The translations under genes were made by a program, and so were the position numbers. Positions 25,145 through 34,700 of a stretch of 64,000 bases of DNA are shown here, piece after piece. The stretch's first letter is position 1; every line of letters starts with the position of its first letter. The DNA is from Otis tarda (lineage: Eukaryota > Chordata > Aves > Otidiformes > Otididae). The stretch is taken from contig CM048554.1 in NCBI GenBank assembly GCA_026413225.1, positions 88,639,963 to 88,703,962 of the forward strand, in the 5' to 3' direction. The notes beneath the pieces are model-generated. The model ran no database searches, had not been told where the DNA came from, and worked only from the letters and a program-made list of their open reading frames with translations.

Positions 25145-27092
25145 CTTAAAAACAGAACATACACACACACACAAAAAAAGCAAATGAATTCTGCAGCTAC
25201 TGAAAGACATGCTAGACTCATCTTTCCTGTCAAAGGCAAATTATGAGGAGATTATAATGATAAGATTGCAACATCCTAAAGGTTGGAATTACTTCTTCCA
25301 CTTTCCTTTTGCCAGCTCCTTTCCTTTTGTTGCATCATGCTAGATCTTTCCTAACATATCTCATGTTATCTTTTGCTGTTTACAGAAATACTGCCATGGC
25401 TGGAAAGAAGGTACACAGTTACTCTCTAGAGATATTTCTATTCTATGTTCTCCGTACATGCTCAGTGTTGCTACAGCAATAAAATACCAGTCTGTCAGAG
25501 TCAAGGGGCAAGCGGCTTTGGAGAATCTTGTCCCTTACAAAACACGTCTTACCAATGAACTTAGCCCAGCTGCTGGATCTAGCCCAGGAAAACAAGGCTG
25601 GGAGTTATACAAAACAGTGTTTATAGTTGTACATATTGTATATAGAGGCATTATTAATATCTTAAGCAAGCATTCACCCTAACAGAGGAAGCATTCTCAG
25701 GATTACAGGGGATAAAAAGATTTACGTGCATTTTAGGCCAGGGAAACCTCTAGATTATCTTGTCTGATATCCTACAAACCATGGGCTTTGAATTTCTCTT
25801 TATTATTCCTGCAGCGTGTTAAAATGGAGTACCTCAGTTCTTTGGAAGCTGAACCCTGCCTCTGGTCCATGAGCAGGAGATAATTTGTGTGTCCTCAGTG
25901 CTTGAGGCTTTTGTATACCATTAGGGGACTTTCACTACAGTATACAATCAAATTATTAGTCCTGCAGAGAGAAGTGAACCGTGAAATGACTAATTATCTT
26001 TCAAAGTTCCTTGACAATCTGCCATGGAAAAAAAAATTATTCCTGCAGAAGCCCTCTCTACACAGTTCATGAAACTTCTCTCTGAAGACTTGTGAAGGGA
26101 TGTATTTTAGAGATACACCTAAGCCTGCACATAAGTTTCCAAATAATCATGAGGCCACCTTGTCACCCAGTAAATTGTTCTGTTTAATTATCCTCATTCC
26201 TACAAAAATGCACACACTTCTAGGTTGAGTTTGTCAGTTTTCACTAATGGCTATGTTTTCTATGCAAGTATTTACATCACTTAGTTGTCACACGTAACCT
26301 TTTCTTCAACTGGATAAACTACTGGAACTCCTTATACTCCAAGTTTTGGTTTTTGCATTGCAGTTCACAGGCTGATTTTGTTTTAGTGTTTGCGTGCCTC
26401 TTCTTAATAGTATTCTGCCATTGGGAGCTATTTTTACATTAGTGTATTTCAAATACAGATCAATGAATGTCAGTACATGTGGCAAAGGGTGGAAGAGAGA
26501 AATAACAGGGTGTTTTTGCTAGAATAATGTAAAGTCCGCCACATGTATTCCCATGAGGGGAGCACTGCCTTGTAACACACAACTCTTTAAATCAGTAAAC
26601 TGACAACCCTCACATAAGTACAACCCTAGCTAAGCTCTCCTGAACACTGTGTGTGCTGCTGGTGTTGGCTGTTCATTCCTATCAGCTATTCTATTAGCCT
26701 TTCTTACCCAAATCAAGTTAAGACTTAAATAATTAAAACCAAGAGGGTTTCTTTTTGTGATCTTGACTTTTGAAACAGCAAACAGAAATTTGGAGGGGGA
26801 GTTTCCCCGTTTTTTTCAGTGCAGAGTTTTAAAGCATCTGCACTAGGAGTAAAGCAAACAATACACATGAACACATCTACGTGGAATTTCTCACCTTTGC
26901 CTCCCCTACATCAACAGTGATTGAATATTCGAGCTGTGGGGGCAGAGCTCCATCAGCGTTTCTCAGGTAGCGCTGCACGCTGGGCACAGCATCCTCATCC
27001 AGAGTTATTTCACCTTTTTTGGGAAACATTGAAAGGAGCATTTCCACTTCCACCAGCTGGAGCTCCAGGCATTCTTTTACTGTGACAGCCAT
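24467..27092 (-). CDS. RWDD2A: RWDD2A, RWD domain-containing protein 2A (complete, 291 aa)
   Basis: Two coding exons (27092-26895 and 25144-24467) join in phase 0 to 291 residues; the human protein is 292. Residues about 10-135 form the RWD domain ([15 protein letters not shown], then [19 protein letters not shown]), an alpha/beta fold used for protein-protein contacts. The C-terminal half is the conserved RWDD2-family domain with [33 protein letters not shown] and [11 protein letters not shown]. The molecular role of the family is not established; protein binding is inferred from the RWD fold. The start at 27092 ([13 protein letters not shown]) matches the vertebrate N-terminus and lies 21 bases into its exon. 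The gene is divergent from PGM3 and convergent with ME1. Confidence 0.95.
25145..26894 (-). other. RWDD2A intron between the coding exons
   Basis: About 1.75 kb of AT-rich intron with no recognised repeat family. It includes the AC dinucleotide run at 25161-25174, next to the acceptor. Confidence 0.7.
25161..25174. repeat. (AC)n microsatellite beside a splice acceptor
   Basis: A run of seven AC units followed by an A-rich stretch. In RWDD2A sense this is (GT)n placed 16-32 bases before the AAG acceptor. Confidence 0.85.
26895..27092 (-). CDS. RWDD2A: RWDD2A first coding exon (66 aa)
   Basis: Encodes the N-terminal part of the RWD domain, from [10 protein letters not shown] to VDVGEAK, ending in phase 0 at a GTGAGA donor. 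The exon itself probably begins at 27113, after the acceptor TCGTTCCAG, giving a 21-base 5' UTR piece. Confidence 0.92.
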
Positions 27093-27307
27093 TGCACAGC
27101 GCTCCACACACACCTGGAACGAGAGGCCTGGAGTTAAACCCCGGGGTTTAACAGACAGGGAGGCTGAGCACCTCGCCGTGCAACCGAACGAGCCGGAAAG
27201 CCTTGTATTTTTTTTTTTAAGGATAGAATTTGCATTAAACACGGCTGGATACAGCATGCTTAGAAGTTAGTGCTTTACAGGCGCGCTCCATAGCCAAGCA
27301 GAAGGCC

Positions 27308-27319
27308 CGCGCATGCGCG
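27308..27319. promoter_or_regulatory. NRF1-type palindromic site (CGCGCATGCGCG)
   Basis: Exact match to the NRF1 consensus YGCGCAYGCGCR on both strands. It lies just inside RWDD2A intron 1. Confidence 0.6.
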
Positions 27320-27332
27320 CCGGCAGCCTCAC

Positions 27333-27480
27333 CTGGCCCGCACGGGTTTCAACAGCCACGGCAGAGGACAGCCACCTCCGGGAGCGGAGGGCAGGGCAGG
27401 GCAGGGCGGGCGATACGGCTCTTCGTGCCGCCGCCTGCCCGGTGGGGCCGCCGCGGTGAGGAAGCGGCGGCAAACCTTCA
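27333..27480 (-). other. RWDD2A: Probable RWDD2A noncoding first exon
   Basis: On the minus strand a good donor (GGGCCAG then GTGAGG) lies at 27333/27332, inside the CpG island. It would pair with the acceptor at 27114 across a 219-base intron. The 5' end of this exon cannot be read from sequence, so the far limit is a guess. Confidence 0.45.
27388..27409. repeat. Short GC-rich tandem (GGCAG units)
   Basis: About four consecutive GGCAG/GGCGG pentamers within the CpG island, near the presumed RWDD2A first exon. Confidence 0.7.
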
Positions 27481-27536
27481 GCCAGCAGCGCGGCCGTTCA
27501 ACGCTCCCTGCGCGAGCGCCGGGCGGGAGGAGCGGG

Positions 27537-27548
27537 CGCGCATGCGCG
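27537..27548. promoter_or_regulatory. Second NRF1-type palindromic site
   Basis: The same 12-bp palindrome as the one 229 bases away, here between the two presumed transcription starts and directly before the AGGCC tandem. Confidence 0.6.
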
Positions 27549-27550
27549 CT

Positions 27551-27580
27551 AGGCCAGGCCAGGCCAGGCCAGGCCAGGCT
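27551..27580. repeat. Pentanucleotide tandem (AGGCC)5
   Basis: Five perfect AGGCC units and one variant (AGGCT) lie in the middle of the bidirectional promoter. Length polymorphism is likely. Confidence 0.9.
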
Positions 27581-27721
27581 GATGCTTAGAGGAGAGGCGC
27601 GGGGAGTACCCCGGGGGCTGGCATGGGTGGGCGCCCGGGGGAGCCCTGCACGATCGCTTGGGGCTGGGGACCTTAAAATCGGCCACCCCCCCCCGCGGCC
27701 CCTCGCTCTGACTGACGAGCG

Positions 27722-27743
27722 TACGTGGCCCGGGTGCCACGTA
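27722..27743. promoter_or_regulatory. Inverted repeat TACGTGGC-N6-GCCACGTA
   Basis: A perfect 8-bp inverted repeat whose arms each hold the ACGTGG/CCACGT core bound by bZIP factors such as XBP1 and ATF6. It lies about 100 bases upstream of the likely PGM3 first-exon donor. Binding is inferred. Confidence 0.5.
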
Positions 27744-27772
27744 GCGGCTGCGTGTCCCCCGCACCCCGCTGT

Positions 27773-27786
27773 CATTGGGCGGGGCC
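27773..27786 (+). promoter_or_regulatory. Inverted CCAAT box with adjacent GC box
   Basis: ATTGG followed directly by GCGGGGCC lies about 65 bases before the PGM3 first-exon donor. The spacing fits NF-Y and Sp1 sites of a CpG-island promoter. Confidence 0.5.
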
Positions 27787-27799
27787 GGCCTGGGGGCGT

Positions 27800-27848
27800 G
27801 TGAAGGGAAGAGAAGCGAGGAGAAGGGAGGAGCGGCGGTAGCTGGAGG
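27800..27848 (+). other. PGM3: Probable PGM3 noncoding first exon
   Basis: The donor GGAGG/GTGAGC at 27848/27849 fits the end of a 5' UTR exon that splices to 28538. The transcription start is not determinable, so the left limit is approximate. Confidence 0.5.
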
Positions 27849-28537
27849 GTGAGCGGGGCGGGGGGAGGCAGGCGGGGAGGGGGTCTGTCGGAGCTCCGGT
27901 CCTTCGCGAGCCTGGGCGGCGGTGCTGGGGTAGGCGGCTGCTGGAGCCGCTTGTGCTGGCGTCGGCGCCTGAGGTGCCCGCGGCGGGGTGGAGAGCGTGG
28001 GGTTGGCGCGGCCGGGGCGGTGGGTCCGTACAGAGCAGCTCGGCAGAGCCGCCATCCCGGTAAAAACCTCCGGGTGTCTCTGCTGGGGGTTTCCCTGTGG
28101 CTGCGAAGGCTTGAAAAGAGAAGACTCAAAAGTTTTTTTGAACTCAAAAGTTCATGTATGGAGTCGTGGCAGGGTGCACTGGGTGTCAAGCATCGCAGTG
28201 AGAAGTGGCCAGCAATTTGCAATAGCTCTGTTGGGATCCTTGGATCCAGCCGATTGAGAATCGTGGCTCTCCTCACCTAAATCATATCATCCCTTTGTGA
28301 TCTGGTGAAATCTGTTGAGCTTTGTTTATCTAGTGCTGTAGTGGCAGTGTAGAGGCTCCTTCATGGATTGCTCCGGTGATGGTTCCCCTTGCAGTCCCAC
28401 CAAGGGATTTGTGAGATATGAGCAGTATTGTATGAGCGCCAGTTTAAAGTCCCTATGGGCTTCAAAATTAAAGTGCAAAACATGAAACTAGTTGTAATGA
28501 CTTCCCACACTTGTATCTGTGTTATTTCCTTCTCTAG
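27849..28537 (+). other. PGM3 intron 1
   Basis: The first part is the downstream half of the CpG island; the rest is unique-looking intron. It ends with the acceptor TTCCTTCTCTAG. Confidence 0.6.
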
Positions 28538-28539
28538 AA

Positions 28540-28743
28540 ATGGATACTGAAGCACTTAAAAAATACTCAGCATTACATCCTAAACCTGCTGGACTTACTC
28601 TTCAGTATGGCACTGCTGGGTTTCGTGCCAAGGCCGAACAGCTTGATCATGTCATGTTCCGCATGGGCTTGCTGGCAGTCCTCAGGTCCAAAGTCGTGGT
28701 ATCTACTATTGGCGTCATGGTTACAGCATCTCACAATCCTGAA
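28540..28743 (+). CDS. PGM3: PGM3 coding exon 1 (residues 1-68), active-site serine
   Basis: Holds [19 protein letters not shown] and ends VTASHNPE, with the catalytic phosphoserine at residue 64. The exon starts at 28538, two bases before the ATG. The donor is GTAAGA, phase 0. Confidence 0.95.
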
Positions 28744-31700
28744 GTAAGAACAACCTTTTCTTTAAAAATAAAATAGATGTGATCAGTTCTGGTGGAATGA
28801 AAGCTCTTCATGGTACCAAGAGATGAGATCCTGAAGGCACTTGGATTTAAAGTGTGTTTTTAGCCTGCTCCCTGTAAATACGATGTCTGTCGTATTTGAA
28901 GTTACTTTTCCTTGTGCATGGGAGCTTCATTTTGTGTCATGTGGAAATGCTGTAATGTAAGAAATGTCTAACATTGGCAAGCTGGGAGTACCTTTGAGAA
29001 GAGCAGGACCTGCTAGTTCGAAAAAATAAAGAGATGGGGCAATTACGAATCAGGCATTTAGACTTCTGCTGCTGTGGAGCATTCCAGGTTATTAGAATCT
29101 CCCCTTTTGTCATTTGAATGTCAAATGGATTTCATACCAAAATTATAAGGGGGAAAAAGTAAGCTACTTAATATGCTGGTTATGTTACTTTCTTGGGAGG
29201 CTTATTAGAGGTTTAACTAAACAGCTATTGCTTCCCAGAAGTGCTCCACGTTTAAGTAACAATGTGATTGAAGCACGTATCGCTTGTCTTCAAAGAGATT
29301 TCATTAAGTTTTCCACGTAAGACTTGGTATCTTGTGTTCTGTTTTCCTCTAAGGAAGATAATGGCGTAAAGCTGGTTGATCCTCTTGGTGAAATGCTGCA
29401 CCCTTCCTGGGAAGAGTATGCCACGCAACTAGCAAATGCAGAGGAGCAAGAATTACAGGAAGTAATAGCTGAGATCTGCCAAAAAGCAGCAGTGAACCAG
29501 CAGAAAGATGCTTCAGTTTTTATTGGTAGAGACACCAGGTAATTACAAAATGCTGTAGACATGTGCTGCTTTTTTGGAAGTGACAATATTTTGTTCGTGA
29601 GTGCTTTTGGATGTTTAGCCCTCTGCAGCCAGATTATGCAAGTCTGCTACCTGTGAAAGTAATGTATGATTATAGCAGTAAACAAAAGTTTTTTGAATGC
29701 TGTTCCTATGTTAGCTTCCCTAATAGTTATGAGAACTTCCTAGCACTGTTTCTGAATAGGATGCTTTATTGTGGGTTTGACGTTTGGTTTTTTTTTGGGT
29801 ACTGTGTGACATCCACATGTATTCAGCAGTTTACTTGTCTTTGTAATTTTCTGGGGTGGTGGCTTTCAAACTCTTTTATTGGGAGGCCCCTAAAATAGAA
29901 AAAAAGGTATGGATTTCTTCATGTTGAATCTAAGTCTACTGGCAGGAAGACTGTAGAGTCTTCTTCCACATGTGCTTCCCTCTCAGGTCTGTATATAAAT
30001 ATCTTTTGCAAAGTTTATCAGTTGTATTTGTTGTTTTCCAGGCCAAGCAGTGAGAAACTTTCACAGTCAGTCATAGATGGTATCTCCGTTCTAGGTGGTC
30101 AGTACCATGGTATGTTGTGCTTTTGCAATTCTAGTCTGATTTCAAGTTTTTGTGTAAATGTGACTCTGTTATGTAGACCTAAAGCAGTAGCTGAGACACC
30201 ATTCCCATTTTTGGTTGTAATGATCTTCTTTCAGGATAGTTGTATGGTTTTAATGCAATTCTGTTTTGTAACATAATTTGAAAAATATAATATGGGTTTC
30301 CTGCACTGCATTTATCTGTTCATTGTAGAATAGCAAGTACTGTACAACTTTTAAGGAGGAATTAATTTAGTATTCTATTTCTGAAATGTGTGCCTCTAAT
30401 TTTTTGCTAGATTATGGTCTGGTGACAACGCCACAGCTACATTACATGGTCTGCTGTCAAAACACTCAAGGGCAGTATGGGAAAGCAACACTGGAAGGTT
30501 ATTATGAAAAACTATCCAAAGCTTTTACGGAACTGATAAAACAGGTGAATACTGGGCATTGTCTTCTTCATGCAAATATACAAAATGAATATCTTCTGTT
30601 TGTTAGCCTGTTTGGGTCTGAAGTTTTGAACTCAGCATGCCTCTAGCTGTGGTTTCATTAGGGCATGAGCTCACTTTGCTCCTTCTCCCTTGTGCTAAGT
30701 CTCCCAGCTCTGGAGAGAGTCAGAGGCACCTGAAGATTGATTGTGCCAATGGAATAGGAGCCCTGAAGCTATCAGAAATGGAGCCCTACTTCCCAAAGGA
30801 GGTGCTAATTCACATATCTAATGATGGAACCAAGGAGAAGCTCAATCACTTATGTGGTGCAGATTTTGTAAAAGTTCACCAGAAACCACCTAGAGGTACG
30901 TAGTCAGTAATTTTATATCCTTTTGCCTTCTGTCCTGATCTGAAAGAGCAGGATCTAGCAATAGCGTATCATCTTCGGATAAGCTGAGCTCCCCTGTTTC
31001 TTACTAAGTGATTCCATGAATGGTAATGGTTCTGCTTGTGCAATGGAAGGAGAGAATCCTACAGCTGGTTTTGGCACATCCCTACTTTGTGTTAGTCTAA
31101 ATTGTTTGGACGAGTACAAAGATCAGTCAGGACTGACTTTCTTCTGTTTACTTTACTTCCCTTTGTGTTATCAAGAAGCGTTGGCGTTGTGGGCTAGGGT
31201 TGCAGACACTTTTCCAGGTTCCTGAGGAAGAGCTGGGATAATTAACGGCTTGGTGCCAGTAGACTGACTGATTGACATAAACCAGTGAGGAAATTATTTG
31301 ATTCAATTTCCTGCGAAGTGCATAAAAGAAAATTCCTGAACTGGGGGAGCAGGCTAGTTTGGATATTAGATTATTTAAGGCTAAACTGGGCTCTCCATTC
31401 AACACCTGCACCCTCACTGCAACTGCTAGCCAAATCTGAACACAGAGGTATGGTGTCATTTCGCCCTTGCTGTGCTGCTTGTGTGCTGGAGGAGCTAGAA
31501 AGGGAAGCAGCACAGCAACAGTGTGTCGTGTCTGGATCCTGGCTTTGACTGAGACTGAGGGGACACTCCTCAGTAGTTTCCGTGCAGGATGTGCTCTGAA
31601 AAGAAAATGTGGTTTCATGATCAGTTGCTGAAATGAATGATCCAATTTCTCCGAAGTGTTAAGGAGTAACAGCTTCCTGTTTAAAGTCATAGTGAGTCTC

Positions 31701-34700
31701 AACCTGTTAAATGTTGCAGTTGCCATTACCTTATGCTTTAGCTTGAGGATCTCAATGGCAGTGGAACTTATTGTCCTACATCACTGTAGGCATGCAGAAG
31801 AAACAGGCAAGTTTTAGGGTATAGTTTCCTATAGGACAAGATGTCAACAAGGTGGGCCAGTTCTCCTGTCTGCTTGTGTACTGAAATGTGTTTTTTCAAG
31901 AAAGAGTAGTGTGTCCTTTGGAGATCCCTCCTGAGTTCCTGAGGGACTCTGAAATCAGCCTAGGGGATGGCCAGCTGCAGACTTTCTGACAAGTGGACTC
32001 TGAGGTTCATGTGAGGAAGGATTGTTCTGGTTTCATCTGGGATGGAGTTATCTTCTTCCTAGCAGCTGGTATAGTGCTGTGTTTTGGATTTAGGATAAGA
32101 ATAGTGTTGATGATAACACACTGATACTTTAGTTGTTGCTGAGCAGTGCGTACACTAAGTCAACGACTTTTCAGCTTCTCTTACTGTGCTAGTGAGGAGG
32201 TTGAAGGTGCACAAGAAGGTGGGAGGGAACACAACTGGGACAGCCGACCCCAACTGACCAAGGGGATGTCCCATACCCGCATCCCATTCACCTTGGTCTG
32301 CGGGTGATGTGCGCGACTCTGCGCTCTGTGGTGACTGAGTGTGGGAGAAGGAGATGGGTGTTTTTCTGATTTAAGGCTTTGGTCCTTGTACCGTAACTGA
32401 CATTGAGCGCCTATTTCCAAAATTTAGAGATGTGAATACACACAGTAGTTCTGGGACTAATTTTCATATGCATCTGGGGAGAAGATGTAGCAGAATAAAT
32501 GTTTAGAGAACCTGCATTTTTTTTTTATAGTAGTAGTTGTATTTTTGATCTGAACATGCACTTTTCAGTTGCCGTTCAATGAAGCTTCCCTGTTGCAAAT
32601 CTCCTTGTAAAAGCAGTGTCTGTTTCAGAGTCTCAGTGTCTTGTGTGTGTCTGCACAGAGCTAATTTCCACGTGGGATCCACACTGGGACTAATTTAAAC
32701 ATTTTGTATCTTTTCCTCTCGCTAACTTGCATTTCTAACTTTGTGTGTGCTAGGGCTAGACATGAAGCCAGGTGAGAGATGCTGCTCCTTTGATGGTGAT
32801 GCAGATAGAATTGTTTATTACTACAAGGATGCAACTGGCCATTTTCACCTAATTGATGGAGATAAAATAGCAATTTTAATTAGCATCTTCCTTAAAGAAC
32901 TTCTTGCCAAGGTAACTTTAACCTATGAAATGAATGCTGATGCTTTAGGTTGTAAAGTGTAAAATATTCTAAAGAAGCTGTGTTAGCTTGTACATAGGAG
33001 TCACTCCATATCTACCTAAAGTGAATCTTGCTTAAAAAGAGATCAGTTCCGTACCTCATTGATACGGACAAAACGTTATTTTTATAAGGGTGTGAATTCC
33101 ACACTCCAAATAAAAATCCTGGAACCTTTTCTTAGTTTCAGTATCATTCACTAATTTTTTATTAGTTTTGGATTCAGCGCTTCCCTCAGCACTTCTGTGA
33201 AGCTTTATGAAGGCTGGTTATTGCATTTGCATGAGAACTTGGTTGTGGCAGTAAAGGGGCTTGTATGTCATCATTCCAAAACCACTGTCTGTCACATAGT
33301 GTCCTCTCCCCACAGGGGACAGAGAGAAAAAGCTTTTATTTTTCAGAAGTTCTCTTAGACTTGGTGTCTATGATACTAACTCTACATGAGTTATCCTGGT
33401 TTTGTTTTCTTAGAGACCAGCTCATTTCTTACTCTGTAGCAGAGATGCTGGCCAGTGAGGAGAACTTGTGCTTGCAACCAGCCTTTGCCTGCTTTGCACT
33501 GGAAGCGTTGACTTTACTGCTTGTGTGCATGGCCTTATGTGACTCCATGTGTCTGGCCAGTGCACTGAGCTTGCTGAATCTGAAAAAGGGTTTGGAAAGC
33601 CTACGGCGGTCACTGAATGGAGAGCTGCTTCAAGCCAGCCACAAAAACTGTGATATACAAAGACTTTAACAGAATTTTTGTTGTCTGAAATGCATAGAAG
33701 TTCTCTGTAAGCTGGTTCCTTCCTCTGATGCCCAGGAGTTTTAAGTGTCTGTAGGAGAACACACATTTAATAATTCTGATTATCCTTCCATTTATCCTGC
33801 TCCTCTGTCTGTGTGCCTTTCGGACAGTAAAGCACTTTGCTTCTTGGATTGCTCAGGTGGGACAGACTTTAAAGATGGCAGTGGTACAAACAGCATACGC
33901 CAATGGGAGCTCGACACGCTATCTTGAGGAAACACTGAAGGTACTCTCCAGTTTTTTTCCTGGTAGTTTTGTGCAAATGTTGCTTACTTCTAAAATAAAT
34001 ACTACTGTAACAGGATTGCTAGGAAAACTTAAAACTAGGCTAAAATAAATGACCCTTTCAAACCTCTAGTAGCCACTAAATTCTTGGTGGTAAAGCAAAG
34101 AGAGCAAAAGCTGAAAAGGTTCTAGTCAGCTTTTACTTGTTTAAAGAAAGGTTTGGCAAAAGGTACACAAAATCCTTTGTTACCTCTGGAACAAGTTGGG
34201 GAATTTATGGCTTTGCAACTAAATGAGTCGGTAAGGCTCTTTGATACTTAGACACTGGTTGTTTCATTTTCTGTAACAGGCTAAATATTGTTCTCCATGG
34301 AAATAGGGCATACGATTGGTTGGCAAAAATTGAGCTAAGGTATTATTTCAGTTTGGATAGAAATGTGGTATGTTCCCCGAAATGAACTGGGGTTTTTCCT
34401 TGGTTTGAGTTTTTGTTGTGGTTGGTTTGTATTTTTTTTTAATTTTTTAAAAATTTTTAAAATTATTTTAAAATTATTTTTTAATTTTTTAATTTTTATT
34501 TTTTTATTTCTTTTTAATTTTTAAATTTTTTTTTTTTTTTTCAAAACCAGCCTTTAGTTCCACTTGGAGAACTGAAATCTTCTTATTTTTTAATCAGGCC
34601 TGCAAAAAAATAGTGGTTAATTTTAGCTCTGGGGAGTCAGTAGGTGTGAAACACAGGTTAGTTTGTAACAGTCTAGCCAGGTTGGTGCTCAATTCCTGGC

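Larger units (their letters stand above)
27300..28060. promoter_or_regulatory. CpG island and bidirectional RWDD2A/PGM3 promoter
   Basis: A sharp GC- and CpG-rich block in an otherwise AT-rich window lies between two head-to-head genes. It contains two identical NRF1-type palindromes, an ACGTGG/CCACGT inverted repeat, an inverted CCAAT box next to a GC box, and two short GC-rich pentamer tandems. There is no TATA box, as is usual for CpG-island promoters. Several long open frames across it are by-products of low stop-codon content. Confidence 0.85.

Noticed and set aside
27329..28276. A 315-codon minus-strand ORF, and other long ORFs, across the CpG island
   Set aside because: GC-rich sequence has few stop codons; the translation is low-complexity Pro/Arg/Ala, spans the PGM3 5' region and shows no domain.
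31148..31726. A 192-codon antisense ORF in a PGM3 intron
   Set aside because: No recognisable domain and no conserved composition; likely chance.
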